Assembly (NCBI RefSeq): GCF_023016045.1
Contig: NZ_JALKAP010000007.1
Coordinates: forward strand, 1 to 64,000
Source of the DNA: Marinobacter sp. S6332
GTDB lineage: Bacteria > Pseudomonadota > Gammaproteobacteria > Pseudomonadales > Oleiphilaceae
DNA: 64,000 nt
Reading direction: 5' to 3'
A program made the translations under genes and the position numbers. The notes under the pieces are model-generated. The model was not told the origin of the DNA and did not search any database. It saw nothing but the letters and a program-made list of their open reading frames with translations. Below, piece after piece: positions 17,706 through 27,219 of the stretch (position 1 is its first letter; each line of letters starts with the position of its first letter).

Positions 17706-18584
17706 GTGACTATACCGCAAGACCCTGTTTTGTGCATTGATCTGCATTGCCATAGCACCGCGTCGGATGGTGCTCTTTCGCCCACGGAACTGTTAGGCCG
17801 TGCTGCGGAGAAAAAAGTAACGCATCTGGCTCTTACAGACCACGATACGATTAGCGGGCTTGCCGAAGCTCAGGTCGCGGCAACTGCTAACGGGGTTGTG
17901 CTGATTCCCGGTGTAGAGCTTTCCTGCTTATGGCGCAGCCGCACGATACACGTCGTCGGCGTGGATTTTGATGTCGACAACGGTGCCTTTCACTCTGCAC
18001 TGGAGCAACAAAATCGCAATCGCTGGGCTCGCGCGGCTATGATTGCCGAGCGTTTGAGTAAACTCAATATTCCGAACCTTCTGGAGCGGGCTACTGAGCA
18101 AGCGAATGGGGATGTGCCAGGGCGACCACACTTTGCGCGAGTTATGGTTGAGTCTGGTACCGTCAAGAACGCTGCGCAGGCGTTTAAGCGCCATCTGGGA
18201 GCCGGGAAGGTAGGGGATGTTAAGGCATACTGGCCGGAGCTACAGGAAGTTGTGCAGTGGATTAATTCGGCCGGCGGGATTGCGGTACTAGCCCACCCAA
18301 GAAAATACCAGCTTACGGCAACAAAGCTACGGGAGCTGACTGCAGATTTTCGCCGCGCAGGGGGGCAGGCTATTGAGGTAATTACCTCCGGGCAATCCAG
18401 TGGTGACCTCGGGTTTTTAACGGAATTGTGTAGGCGGGAGAAGCTACTAGCGTCTCAAGGCAGTGATTTCCACTTTCCCGGCGCGCCTTGGTGCGAGTTG
18501 GGGCGGATAACAAAAATGCCAGACGGGCTGGACCCGGTCTGGCATCATTTCAAGCAGGTGCCTGACGCTAACGCACTGGTTTAA
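17706..18584 (+). CDS. PHP-domain phosphoesterase (RNase AM / 3',5'-nucleoside bisphosphate phosphatase type)
   Basis: About 292 residues from GTG 17706, which has TTGGAAA upstream; the frame is open further upstream but without family-like sequence. Metal-binding PHP motifs are visible: DLHCHSTASDG at the N-terminus, LTDHDT, PGVEL and, near the C-terminus, GSDFHFPG. The E. coli homologue (yciV, rnm) removes 5'-terminal nucleotides from RNA and hydrolyses pAp-type bisphosphates. The product is cytoplasmic. The 3' end overlaps the convergent YecA-like gene by four bases. Confidence 0.85.
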   Translation: MTIPQDPVLCIDLHCHSTASDGALSPTELLGRAAEKKVTHLALTDHDTISGLAEAQVAATANGVVLIPGVELSCLWRSRTIHVVGVDFDVDNGAFHSALEQQNRNRWARAAMIAERLSKLNIPNLLERATEQANGDVPGRPHFARVMVESGTVKNAAQAFKRHLGAGKVGDVKAYWPELQEVVQWINSAGGIAVLAHPRKYQLTATKLRELTADFRRAGGQAIEVITSGQSSGDLGFLTELCRREKLLASQGSDFHFPGAPWCELGRITKMPDGLDPVWHHFKQVPDANALV

Positions 18585-19123
18585 TCCGGTGCGTGAAATA
18601 GCAGGTATAGGTCAGTCAGTGAGTCAGGGATGGCATCAGCCATTTGGCTCGACAGTTTTTCGCTATTGCGAACGTTCTGAAAATCCTCATCGTCGAACAG
18701 GCCTGACAACGTCAGCATCGGCACCATCAGGTCAGCGGTTTCTTCTTCGCTCGCGGCATCCAGCCACTGATCTTCATATTCCATGAAGGTATCCACAAAG
18801 CCCGCGCACCAGTTTTCCAGCGCGTTCATCGGGTCACCATCTTCCGGTTCCGGAAGCTCAATGGCCTGCCCCATATCGAGAGCTTTGACCATGTCTCCCG
18901 CCAGTTGCGTAACGCACTGGCGGAAAGTGTCCGGAATTCCGCCGCCGGGCGTTTCATCGGTGCCTGTTACAAGGCGGAACACTGTTTCCACGCTCAGTTT
19001 CGCAGGGCCGATGACGCTGGCGCAGACAACCCCATGAAAGCCAAAGAAGTCTAGAGCATCGTCGCCCCAGGGATCGGCAAACAGTATGTCTTCCAGTGCT
19101 TCAATATCGGAATTGGATAGCAT
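18581..19123 (-). CDS. YecA/UPF0149-family protein
   Basis: A 180-residue acidic helical protein of the YecA/YgfB family, judged by the FFGFHGVVCASVIGP segment near the N-terminus and the MNALENWCAGFVD motif. No C-terminal SEC-C zinc motif is present. The function of the family is poorly known. It begins three bases after the rne stop on the same strand, with GAGGG inside the last rne codons as its ribosome site, so it is probably the last gene of the rne transcript. Confidence 0.8.
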   Translation of the reverse strand: MLSNSDIEALEDILFADPWGDDALDFFGFHGVVCASVIGPAKLSVETVFRLVTGTDETPGGGIPDTFRQCVTQLAGDMVKALDMGQAIELPEPEDGDPMNALENWCAGFVDTFMEYEDQWLDAASEEETADLMVPMLTLSGLFDDEDFQNVRNSEKLSSQMADAIPDSLTDLYLLFHAPD

Positions 19124-19126
19124 GGA

Positions 19127-22100
19127 TTAGTTGCCCTCTGATTTTTTAGCTGCTTCGGCTGCTCGTTGGCGCTTGCGCACTTCGCGAGGGTCATTGTATG
19201 CACGACCCGGAGTGACCGGAACTGTCGTTTCAGTGGAAGGCTTGTCAGCAGGCGCCGACGCTGAGTTGCTTTGCTGGGCCTCCGTTTTCGTTTCAGCTGC
19301 CTTAGAAGTAGGCTCTTCTGCCGCTGCTTTGGCTCGACTTCTCGCAGGTGCTGATCTCGGCTTGCGCGCAGGCGCTGCCTTGTTTTCACTCTCGGCAGAG
19401 TTGTCTTCTGCTTTGGCAGGAGGTGTTTCTTCTCCTTTTTTGGCCGAAGGCTCTCTATTTTCTTTCGCTGAAGGCTCTTTACCTTCCTCGGCTGAGGGCT
19501 CTTTACCTTCTTTAGCTGAGGGCTCTCTACCTTCTTTAGCTGAGGGCTCTCTACCTTCTTTGGCGGAGGGCTCCTTACCTTCTTTAGCCGACGGCAGCTT
19601 AGCCTCTTGAGCTGATGGCTCCTTCGTTTCTTTGGCCGGGGCCTCTTTCGCTTCTTTGGTGCCGTCGTCTTTTGCAGCGGGCTTTAGAGCTTCTTTGCTT
19701 GCACCGGACTTTTGCTCTGCCGCGACGTCTGGCTTCTGCTCAGCGTCTGCGGAAGGCGTGTTGTCAGGCTTGGCGGTGGGCTCTTGCGCGCTTTGGACCG
19801 AGGGCTCTTTCTCTTTGGGGGCAGAGGGTGCTTTGGCCTCTTCAGTTGGAGCTTTTGGTGCGGCTGCTTCAGCGGACGCTTCGGCATTTACCTTTGCTTC
19901 ACCGGTAACAGGTGCCTGTGAGCTTGGCGCCTGCAAAGACTTTTGCTCACTCTTTTCCAGCGCGGAGGTTTCATCTGCCTTGTTTGCTATCGGATCTTTC
20001 TTCTCGGCTGCTGATGGCCTTTGCTGAGTTGCCGGAGCCTTGCCCGTTGCTTGATCAGCGCTCTTTTCAGAGACGACAGCAGCTTTCACATTAGCGTTGT
20101 CGCTACTTGTTTCAGGCTGAGTGTCCTTCTGGTGCCTCTCGTTACGGGTATTCTTTCGTGCCGCAGGCGTAGACGCCGGGCTTTCGGAGGGCGAACCGTC
20201 CCTGTTACGGGGACGACGTGGTTTGCGGCGACTGTCATCAGAGCTCGACTTGTCAGCAGTTGCCTTTTGAGGTGCGTCTTGCTGGGCAGTATCTTTCTGG
20301 TCACTGTTATTTTTGGCCTCGCGCTGTGGGCGGTTACGACCCTGGCCACGGTTCGAGCCGTCTTTGCGGTTATCCCGGCGGTTGTCCCCACCGCGGCTGT
20401 CTGTATTTTTGCTATCCGAACCCTTGTTGTCAGTGCCCTTGTCGGCTGATTGACGGTTCTGGTTAGGGCGGTTCTGGTCGTCGTTGCGGTTGCGGCCACG
20501 TGAACGGTTATCATCACCACGGTTTTGCTGGTTGCTGCCCTGCCGGCGTTCGTTGCCGTTACGCTTATTTCCACCGGAACTTTGATTATCGCGGGGGTTG
20601 TCGCGGGCAACGCGCGTTTTACGGCGGTCCTGACGAGCCTGATTGCGCTGGTCTTCACGATTGTTGCCGGCTTTCGAGCTTTCGCGGGTTTCGCTGCTCT
20701 GTTCATCTTCGCCGCTAAAGAAGCACGCTATCTTGCGACCAATTCTGCGAAACAGGCCATCGTCTTGTTCGGCGGCTTCTTGTGCTACTGGAGCTGTGGC
20801 AGCCGGAGTAGGGGCGGGCGCACTCGGGCGGATGGCTCTTACTGCGGCCTGTTCACGAACCGGCTTATCAGCGGCTGGCGCCTCAAACACCTCCTCTTCG
20901 CGTTCGCTGTATTCCTGCGCCACCTGATGGCTTGAGATGTGCTCAGGCGTTGTTTCGTCGTCGCGCATACGCAGGATTTCGAAGTGTGGCGTTTCCATGT
21001 GGGGAACTGGAACGACCACAATGCTAACTTCTTGGTTGGCCTCTATATCTGCAAGCTGCTTGCGCTTTTCGTTAAGCAGGAAAGTGGCAACAGATACCGG
21101 CACCACTGCACGGACTTCTCCGGTTTTGTCTTTGGAGGACTCTTCGTAGATCAGGCGCATGATGCTCAGCGCCAGAGACTCGATGCCACGGATTGTGCCT
21201 TGGCCTTCACAGCGAGGGCAGACTTCACTGCGGGTCTCTCCAAGGGACGGGCGCAGCCGTTGACGCGACATTTCCAAGAGGCCAAAGCGGGAAATTTTGC
21301 CAACCTGAACCCTTGCCCGGTCGATCTCCAAGGCTTCGCGAACTTTTTGCTCGACTTCGCGTTGGTGTCTGGCGGGTGTCATATCGATGAAGTCGATGAC
21401 GATCAAGCCACCCATGTCCCGCAAGCGTAGCTGGCGAGCAATTTCCTCTGCGGCTTCCAGATTAGTCTGGAAGGCTGTTTCTTCGATATCCTGACCTTTA
21501 GTGGCGCGGGATGAGTTGATGTCGATGGACACCAGCGCCTCTGTTGGGTCAATAACGATCGATCCACCAGATGGGAGTTTTACTTCCCGCTGGAAAGCGG
21601 TCTCAATCTGGCCTTCGATTTGGTATCGGCTAAACAGAGGGATTTCGTCTTTGTATAGCTTAATTTTGTTCTCGAACGTAGGCATTACGGCGCGAACGAA
21701 ATTCAGTACGTCCTCGTAAACGCCCTCCGAGTCTATCAGAACTTCTCCGATATCCTGGCGTAGATAATCCCTAACAGCGCGGATAATAACGTTGCTTTCC
21801 TGATGAATCAGAAAAGGCGCTTTGCGCTCGCCAGCGGCTTGAGTAATTGCTTCCCAGAACTGTACAAGGTAATCGAGATCCCATTGCAGCTCTTCAGATG
21901 TTCGCCCAATGCCAGCGGTGCGTACGATAATGCCCATAGATTTTGGCACTTGCACCTGATTCATGGCTTCTTTCAGGTTCGCCCGCTCTTCGCCTTCGAT
22001 GCGGCGGGAAATGCCGCCAGCCCGGGGGTTGTTGGGCATTAGAACGAGATAGCGACCGGCTAGAGAGATAAACGTTGTGAGGGCGGCGCCTTTATTTCCG

Positions 22101-22429
22101 CGCTCTTCCTTATCGACTTGAACGATAACTTCCTGGCCTTCCGCAACGACTTCCTTAATGTTCACCTTGCCTTCGATTTGGCCTGGTGACTTTTTGAAGT
22201 AATCTCTGGAAATTTCCTTTAGAGGAAGAAAACCGTGGCGATCAGCACCAAAATCAACAAATGCGGCTTCCAGGCTCGGCTCTACACGAGTGATGCGGCC
22301 TTTGTAGATGTTGGATTTTTTCTGCTCACGTGAGCTGGATTCGATATCTAGGTCAAACAGGCGTTGGCCGTCAACTAGGGCGACGCGCAACTCTTCTGGG
22401 TGAGTTGCATTGATGAGCATTCTTTTCAT
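19127..22429 (-). CDS. rne: Ribonuclease E
   Basis: The principal endoribonuclease for mRNA decay and rRNA/tRNA processing and the scaffold of the degradosome. It has 1100 residues. The catalytic half has an S1 domain (about 38-120), the DNase I-like domain with metal ligands D303 and D346, and the zinc-link cysteines C404 and C407 (CPRCEGQG). The C-terminal half is disordered. An Arg/Asn/Gln-rich RNA-binding stretch (about 560-720) is followed by an Ala/Lys/Glu-rich tail with eight octapeptide repeats. The 5' region is long and structured, consistent with the known autoregulation of rne through its leader. Confidence 0.96.
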   Translation of the reverse strand: MKRMLINATHPEELRVALVDGQRLFDLDIESSSREQKKSNIYKGRITRVEPSLEAAFVDFGADRHGFLPLKEISRDYFKKSPGQIEGKVNIKEVVAEGQEVIVQVDKEERGNKGAALTTFISLAGRYLVLMPNNPRAGGISRRIEGEERANLKEAMNQVQVPKSMGIIVRTAGIGRTSEELQWDLDYLVQFWEAITQAAGERKAPFLIHQESNVIIRAVRDYLRQDIGEVLIDSEGVYEDVLNFVRAVMPTFENKIKLYKDEIPLFSRYQIEGQIETAFQREVKLPSGGSIVIDPTEALVSIDINSSRATKGQDIEETAFQTNLEAAEEIARQLRLRDMGGLIVIDFIDMTPARHQREVEQKVREALEIDRARVQVGKISRFGLLEMSRQRLRPSLGETRSEVCPRCEGQGTIRGIESLALSIMRLIYEESSKDKTGEVRAVVPVSVATFLLNEKRKQLADIEANQEVSIVVVPVPHMETPHFEILRMRDDETTPEHISSHQVAQEYSEREEEVFEAPAADKPVREQAAVRAIRPSAPAPTPAATAPVAQEAAEQDDGLFRRIGRKIACFFSGEDEQSSETRESSKAGNNREDQRNQARQDRRKTRVARDNPRDNQSSGGNKRNGNERRQGSNQQNRGDDNRSRGRNRNDDQNRPNQNRQSADKGTDNKGSDSKNTDSRGGDNRRDNRKDGSNRGQGRNRPQREAKNNSDQKDTAQQDAPQKATADKSSSDDSRRKPRRPRNRDGSPSESPASTPAARKNTRNERHQKDTQPETSSDNANVKAAVVSEKSADQATGKAPATQQRPSAAEKKDPIANKADETSALEKSEQKSLQAPSSQAPVTGEAKVNAEASAEAAAPKAPTEEAKAPSAPKEKEPSVQSAQEPTAKPDNTPSADAEQKPDVAAEQKSGASKEALKPAAKDDGTKEAKEAPAKETKEPSAQEAKLPSAKEGKEPSAKEGREPSAKEGREPSAKEGKEPSAEEGKEPSAKENREPSAKKGEETPPAKAEDNSAESENKAAPARKPRSAPARSRAKAAAEEPTSKAAETKTEAQQSNSASAPADKPSTETTVPVTPGRAYNDPREVRKRQRAAEAAKKSEGN
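19442..19633 (-). repeat. 24-bp tandem repeat coding for eight octapeptides in RNase E
   Basis: Eight in-frame 24-bp units encode the consensus K-E-G-K/R-E-P-S-A (variants [32 protein letters not shown]). Neighbouring central units are nearly identical at DNA level, which points to recent slippage or unequal recombination. The repeat lies in the disordered C-terminal tail, so copy number may vary without loss of catalysis. Confidence 0.9.
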
Positions 22430-22679
22430 GGGAAAAGTGGATTTCCTGTCGTTAGATTTTGACAGAAAACCGATAGGCGTCGCATCTGCGAAGCAGGATG
22501 TGCGTGCCGCAAGCCCTGCTGTGCAGGGGTCGAGCGACGGACAGACGAATCACGCCCTGTCGGGGTGTGATCCTATTGGTCTGAGACCGCCGACAACGTA
22601 CCGCCTGCCTGGTGGCAGCGAAGTGTCGTGTAGGGTTCTTGTCTGTTGACGCATATAATCCGTTTTCAGGTTCACACAA
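22430..22679 (-). promoter_or_regulatory. Structured rne 5' leader and possible promoter
   Basis: No gene is seen between rne and rluC (22430-23038). On the rne side three hairpins occur in a row: 22514-22528 (CCCTGC/GCAGGG), 22550-22570 (eight pairs, one G-U) and 22605-22618 (CTGCC/GGCAG). Read on the minus strand, a weak promoter TTGTGT (22679-22674), 16 bp, TATATG (22657-22652) would give a leader of about 215 nt. E. coli RNase E regulates its own mRNA through leader hairpins, so a similar role is likely. The hairpins are seen; promoter and regulation are inferred. In 22680-23038 nothing definite is seen. Confidence 0.45.
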
Positions 22680-23038
22680 GTGCTTGGGTCTCACGTCGTA
22701 TTCGTAAGCTGGACGGCCCGGCCTTGCGTGGCAGTGATTCTTCGCGATGTCGCCCGGCGGTTTTCCGCGCGGTTTTAGTTATTTCCGGTGCCAGTTCGCC
22801 GTTCTTTTACGGGTATTCCTAGGCACTTCGGAAGCATTTCATACGCCGTGCCCGATAGTGATTGGGCGCTCGGCGTTCAAACTCTTGAATAGTGTCGGTA
22901 TACTTCTGCCGCTCCGGCTTCTGACTAGAGTAGGTCAGGCCGTAGACAAACGACAGATCACGCTGGAATATAACAGTAATCAGGTACTCGTTCAATCCTG
23001 CTTGTGCCGCCAGTTCCGTCACCTCTTAAAGGAATCTT

Positions 23039-24103
23039 ATGTCCCGTAAACCAGCTACCGGAAAGCCAGCTAAAACTCGGGCCAAAAAACCGACGCCTCA
23101 CCCGGTGCGCAGTGCTGGTGCGCGGAAAGCAGATCCCGCCCGGGAGCCGGTTAAACAGGGCGTTTTGTGGGTGACGGTTGACGAAGACAACCACGGGCAA
23201 CGGCTAGATAATTTTCTGCTGGCTCAGCTTCGCGGTGTGCCTAGAAGTATCATTTACCGTATCGTCCGAAAGGGAGAGGTGCGGGTTAATAAGGGTAGGG
23301 TAAAGCCTGATACGCGCCTTGTAACGGGCGATCAAGTGCGGATTCCGCCAGTGGTTCGAAAAGAAAAGGCGCCTCAGGCGGCCCCCGGGAGCCGCGTTCA
23401 GGGCGTTATGGAAGCGGCGGTGGTATTCGAAAATGATCAGATGCTGGTGGTTAACAAGCCTTCCGGCATAGCGGTACATGGCGGTAGTGGCCTCAGTTTC
23501 GGTCTGATTGAAGTGTTGCGCTCAGCTCGCCCGGAAGCGCGCTTTCTTGAGTTGGTACATCGATTAGATAGGGATACATCCGGGTTGGTTATGGTGGCCA
23601 AAAAACGTTCTGCTTTGCGGTACTTGCAAGACGAACTCCGGCAGCGACGAATTCGTAAGCAGTACCATGCACTGGTGGCAGGAGATTGGCCCGATAAACT
23701 TAACCGTGTTGGTGAGCCTTTGTTGCGTTATGAAATGCCGAATGGGGAGCGTAGAGTAAAAGTTGATGAGGCTGGCAAAGCATCGCTTACAACGTTTCGC
23801 TGCCTGACGCGCTTTAAAGGCTATAGTCTGGTGGAGGCGTCTCCGATTACTGGTCGCACCCACCAAATCCGTGTGCACAGCCTTTGTGCCGGTCATCCAA
23901 TAGCAGGGGATGACAAGTATATGGATGATGTAAGCCTCAAAGCTTTTCGAGCCGTTGGCGGTCAGCGCCTAATGCTACATGCCCGTGCTCTCGAGTTGGC
24001 CTTGCCTGTTACCGGTGAGGCAGCTCGGTTTGAGGCTCCTTACGATGAAGTATTCAATCACGTGCTAAGCAGGCTTGAAGTGCGTGCAACGGGAGCAGGT
24101 TGA
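23039..24103 (+). CDS. rluC: 23S rRNA pseudouridine(955/2504/2580) synthase RluC
   Basis: Isomerises three uridines in 23S rRNA. It has 354 residues: a basic N-terminal extension (about 1-38), an S4 RNA-binding domain (about 50-105) and the RluA-type catalytic domain with the nucleophile D177 in HRLDRDTSG. The ATG follows AAAGGAATC. The stop codon overlaps the start of the HAD gene (TGATG), so the two are translationally coupled. Its place divergent from rne is conserved in pseudomonads and relatives. Confidence 0.95.
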   Translation: MSRKPATGKPAKTRAKKPTPHPVRSAGARKADPAREPVKQGVLWVTVDEDNHGQRLDNFLLAQLRGVPRSIIYRIVRKGEVRVNKGRVKPDTRLVTGDQVRIPPVVRKEKAPQAAPGSRVQGVMEAAVVFENDQMLVVNKPSGIAVHGGSGLSFGLIEVLRSARPEARFLELVHRLDRDTSGLVMVAKKRSALRYLQDELRQRRIRKQYHALVAGDWPDKLNRVGEPLLRYEMPNGERRVKVDEAGKASLTTFRCLTRFKGYSLVEASPITGRTHQIRVHSLCAGHPIAGDDKYMDDVSLKAFRAVGGQRLMLHARALELALPVTGEAARFEAPYDEVFNHVLSRLEVRATGAG

Positions 24104-24750
24104 TGGATGTTAAAGCTGTTATTTTTGATTGGGATGGCACGCTGGTGGATTCCGTAGACCATATCGCGGAAAGTCTCCATCAAGCGGCTACCGAGTTGGG
24201 ATACCCCGCTCTGGAGAGAGAAGCCTATCGAGATATTATTGGTCTGGGCATGGTGGAGGCTTTAGGGAGGCTGTATCCCGGTATTAGCCACGATGAGATG
24301 ACGGCCATTCGAGAGGGTTACGCCAATTATTTCTTTCGTAAAGTCACAACGCCGCAAAACTTGTTTGATGGTATGGCGGATGTGGTGCTGGATCTTCAGA
24401 GTTCGGGGCGCGGGTGTTCTGTGGCAACCGGGAAGAGTCGCAGAGGCTTGGATCCTGCACTGATTTCCAGTGGGCTGGGAGCGCATTTTGATATTACCCG
24501 CTGTGCTGATGAAACTCGGTCCAAGCCAGATCCGCGCATGCTTGAGGAGATTCTTCTTTTTTACGGAATTGAGCCTGCACAAGCCGTTATGATTGGTGAT
24601 ACGCGTTACGATCTTGAGATGGCGCAGCGTATTGGTATGCCCTCTATTGGGGTTGAGTGGGGTGTGCATAAGCGTGATGTGCTTGGTGGCTATGGGCCTC
24701 ACGCCATCGTGGATTCAGTTTCGGATCTTCGCAGTGTGCTTGGTTTGTAA
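24103..24750 (+). CDS. HAD-superfamily hydrolase, subfamily IA
   Basis: A 215-residue phosphatase-like protein. Motif I is FDWDGTLVDS with D9 as nucleophile and D11 as acid/base. Motif II is ATGKSRRG, and motif III/IV is SKPDPRM with MIGDTRYDL. It is related to phosphoglycolate phosphatases, but the substrate cannot be told. The start overlaps the rluC stop by one base, which favours ATG 24103 over TTG 24100. Confidence 0.88.
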   Translation: MDVKAVIFDWDGTLVDSVDHIAESLHQAATELGYPALEREAYRDIIGLGMVEALGRLYPGISHDEMTAIREGYANYFFRKVTTPQNLFDGMADVVLDLQSSGRGCSVATGKSRRGLDPALISSGLGAHFDITRCADETRSKPDPRMLEEILLFYGIEPAQAVMIGDTRYDLEMAQRIGMPSIGVEWGVHKRDVLGGYGPHAIVDSVSDLRSVLGL

Positions 24751-24787
24751 GTGATTTTGGTGAATTTACGTCTAACAGGAAAAACGC

Positions 24788-25813
24788 ATGAGTGACTGGG
24801 ATTCTGAAAAAACCCCGGAATGGGGTGATAAACCTGTAGAGCCGCGTTCCGGACGAAACCAGCCGCGCCTGCCGCCCGAATCCGGCCGCGACTGGAAGTT
24901 GATCGAAAAACTTGTGATGTCGTTACAGTCCGAGCAGCGTCGTAGCCGACGTTGGGGGGTGTTTTTCAAGTTTCTCACGTTTGCCTACCTGTTTGCTTTG
25001 CTGGTTATTGTCTGGTCGCCGTTTGGCGGCAGCTTGGAGGCGACAACGGGCAAGCACACCGCAATTGTCGAGATTAATGGCCCCATATCCGCTGATGAGC
25101 TTGCCAGTGCTGACAATATTGTTGGGTCTCTGCGTTCTGCGTTTGAGCAGGATAACGCCGTAGCGGTGATCTTGCGTATAAACAGCCCGGGCGGCAGTCC
25201 GGTTCAGTCCGGCTATGTGTACGATGAAATTAAGCGGTTGCGGGGCGAGTACCCCGAAAAGAAAGTCTATGCGGTGATCTCGGATATCGGAGCGTCCGGT
25301 GCCTATTATATTGCTGCTGCAGCTGATGAAATATACGCAAACCGGGCCAGTCTTGTTGGATCTATCGGCGTTGTGGCGGGTGGTTTCGGGTTTACCGGCG
25401 CAATGAACAAATTGGGTGTAGAGCGTAGGCTTTATACTGCAGGCGAGAACAAAGCGTTTCTAGACCCTTTCTCTCCCGAGCAAGAGGGAGAGGTGGAATT
25501 CTGGCAAAGTGTGCTTGAAAATACTCACAAGCAGTTTATCGAGGCCGTAAAACAGGGTCGCGGTGATCGTCTGGCAAACGATGAGCGCTTGTTCAGTGGT
25601 CTGGTGTGGAGCGGAGAGCAGGCGCTTGAGCTTGGGCTTGTGGATGGGTTGGGCAGCGCCTCCCATGTTGCTAGGCAGATCGTTGGTCAGGAGGAATTGA
25701 TCGACTACAGCCGCCGCAAAGGTCCGTTGCGCGATCTTGTTGATCAGCTTGGCGTGTCTTTTGGTCAGGGCGTTGCCAGTCAGCTCGTTGAGTCGCGTCT
25801 GGAGCTGCGATAA
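24788..25813 (+). CDS. sppA: Signal peptide peptidase SppA, 36-kDa type (S49)
   Basis: A membrane-anchored serine protease that degrades cleaved signal peptides in the periplasm. It has 341 residues: a cytoplasmic hydrophilic head (1-58), one transmembrane helix (about 59-80) and an S49 domain. The Ser-Lys dyad is S170 (DIGASGAYY) and K222 (GENKAFLDPF). Its length matches the short, homo-oligomeric class, not the 67-kDa E. coli form. It lies 37 bp after the HAD gene and is probably the last gene of the rluC operon. It converges on maf. Confidence 0.93.
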   Translation: MSDWDSEKTPEWGDKPVEPRSGRNQPRLPPESGRDWKLIEKLVMSLQSEQRRSRRWGVFFKFLTFAYLFALLVIVWSPFGGSLEATTGKHTAIVEINGPISADELASADNIVGSLRSAFEQDNAVAVILRINSPGGSPVQSGYVYDEIKRLRGEYPEKKVYAVISDIGASGAYYIAAAADEIYANRASLVGSIGVVAGGFGFTGAMNKLGVERRLYTAGENKAFLDPFSPEQEGEVEFWQSVLENTHKQFIEAVKQGRGDRLANDERLFSGLVWSGEQALELGLVDGLGSASHVARQIVGQEELIDYSRRKGPLRDLVDQLGVSFGQGVASQLVESRLELR

Positions 25814-25830
25814 TAATTTGGGCGGGCTCG

Positions 25831-26508
25831 CTAGCCTTCCAGAAGCGGGTTTCTGCCCCAATCAATTAACATATTGTTGAGGGCGATTAAGGGAAGGCCA
25901 ATAAGGCTGTTTGGGTCCTGCCCTTGCAGCTCTCGAAAGAGTGTTATGCCGAGGCCTTCCATTTTAAAACTGCCTGCGCAGTCGTAGGGTTCTTCTTTGC
26001 GAAGGTATGCCTCGATTTCCTGGGAAGTCAGGTTTCGGAAGTGCACGGTAAAATTTTCGCAGCAGGTTTGCAGTTTTCCGGAATCGGCGTCTAAAAGCGC
26101 CAGACCGGTCAGGAAGTTCACACTCTTGTTGCTGCTTTGCTCCAATTGCTGAATGGCTTTTGAATAGGTTCCCGGTTTGCTCAGCAAGGTGCCGTCGGGC
26201 AGTGTGGCCACCTGATCCGAGCCGATAACCCAGTGCCCCGGGTACTTGGGAGCCAGGGCTTGGGCTTTACTTCGAGCCAGGCGAATGGCTAGTTCTTTTG
26301 GGGTCTCTCCTTTTTTTGGGGATTCATCAATACTTGGACTGGCGCATGAGAAGGCGAGACCAAGTCTTGCAAGAAGCTCTTTGCGGTAGGGTGAGGATGA
26401 AGCCAGTAGCAAATGTTTATGGGGTATGGGCGATCCTTTAAGAATTTGCGCCAGTTTTTGAAGCGCATATCGTAGAATACACCTACGGAAACCGGAACCC
26501 CTGAGCAA
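25831..26508 (-). CDS. Maf-family nucleoside triphosphate pyrophosphatase
   Basis: A house-cleaning pyrophosphatase that hydrolyses non-canonical or modified NTPs. Family motifs are LLLASSSPYRKELL near the N-terminus, the ESPKKGE segment, KAQAL and VIGSDQVA, and EPYDCAGSFKMEGLG near the C-terminus. It resembles the YceF (7-methyl-GTP) group, which often neighbours yceD-rpmF. The start is unclear: 26508 is a TTG, about 30 residues precede the conserved domain, and no ATG lies in frame close to LLLASSS. A TTG within that motif lacks a good ribosome site. It is divergent from yceD. Confidence 0.85.
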   Translation of the reverse strand: MLRGSGFRRCILRYALQKLAQILKGSPIPHKHLLLASSSPYRKELLARLGLAFSCASPSIDESPKKGETPKELAIRLARSKAQALAPKYPGHWVIGSDQVATLPDGTLLSKPGTYSKAIQQLEQSSNKSVNFLTGLALLDADSGKLQTCCENFTVHFRNLTSQEIEAYLRKEEPYDCAGSFKMEGLGITLFRELQGQDPNSLIGLPLIALNNMLIDWGRNPLLEG

Positions 26509-26523
26509 AAGCCGACGAAGTCT

Positions 26524-26552
26524 TTGACAGCGGCGAGCTTCGCCCCTAGAAT
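26524..26552 (+). promoter_or_regulatory. Near-consensus sigma-70 promoter of yceD-rpmF
   Basis: Perfect TTGACA (26524-26529), exactly 17 bp, then TAGAAT (26547-26552). Initiation six to eight bases downstream falls at about 26559-26560, only two or three bases before the yceD ATG at 26562. The transcript would thus be almost leaderless. Confidence 0.8.
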
Positions 26553-26561
26553 TGCGCGCCT

Positions 26562-27116
26562 ATGTCAAATGCGTCTAGTGCCGAGTTGCCAAAAATAGTC
26601 GATCCGTACAAGTTGGCGGAACACGAAAGCATACTGGAGGGAGAAATTCCTCTCGATGCCTTGCCTCGTTTCCGTGAAGCTGTTTTGGGGTTCGATGATG
26701 GTGCTGTCTGTCGCGTAAAGCTGTCTTTTTATAAAGATAGCCAGCGTCGCCGCATTGTTACGGGGGAATTGGAGGCTCCGGTTAATCTGGAGTGTCAGCG
26801 CTGCATGGGGCCTATGAAGTCTGTTTTGGCTTCTCGGTTTACACTGGGGCTGGTGACCAGCGACGAACAGGCGCAGGGGTTACCAAAAGATCTTGAGCCA
26901 TTTCTGACTGATGATTTCAGTGCGGATCTGTGGTCAATGACCGAAGACGAGTTGCTGCTGGTGTTGGCTCCTTATCCGCTTCATGACCGGGGTGACTGCC
27001 CTGCGAGTGAAGAGTTGGAAGCTTATGAGTCAGATGATTCTTCTGAAGTGCCAGAGAAGAAGCAAGCCGACAACCCGTTCAGTGTGCTAGCAGGGCTCAA
27101 GAATACAAAGCATTAA
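26562..27116 (+). CDS. yceD: YceD/DUF177 protein (23S rRNA accumulation protein)
   Basis: A 184-residue protein of the DUF177 family, which affects 23S rRNA accumulation in bacteria and plants. The conserved LECQRCMGP (Cys-x-x-Cys) lies at about 76-84, and the acidic LPKDLEP...EDELLLVLAP segment and C-terminal NPFSVLAGLK are as in E. coli YceD. The N-terminus aligns with homologues, supporting ATG 26562 although no Shine-Dalgarno sequence can precede it in the predicted transcript. It is followed by rpmF, the usual order. Confidence 0.92.
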   Translation: MSNASSAELPKIVDPYKLAEHESILEGEIPLDALPRFREAVLGFDDGAVCRVKLSFYKDSQRRRIVTGELEAPVNLECQRCMGPMKSVLASRFTLGLVTSDEQAQGLPKDLEPFLTDDFSADLWSMTEDELLLVLAPYPLHDRGDCPASEELEAYESDDSSEVPEKKQADNPFSVLAGLKNTKH

Positions 27117-27219
27117 TTAGGGCGTGGGCCTTCTGATGAAGACCGGCGCAATCAACGAACAAACGTTATTCGTATCCCTATCCAAGTAAAGTTTACGTTA
27201 ACAGGTCAGGAGTAGAACC

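Noticed and set aside
19442..19633. Regular 24-bp repeats considered as a CRISPR-like array
   Set aside because: The units are contiguous with no spacers and keep the RNase E frame, so they are a coding repeat.
19131..20935. Several long plus-strand frames opposite the RNase E tail
   Set aside because: They mirror the low-complexity Ala/Lys/Glu/Arg codons of rne on the other strand; no start, ribosome site or family is supported.
22747..23049. Short frames on both strands between rne and rluC
   Set aside because: No ribosome site, no recognisable family, and the two strands conflict; treated as leader and promoter DNA.
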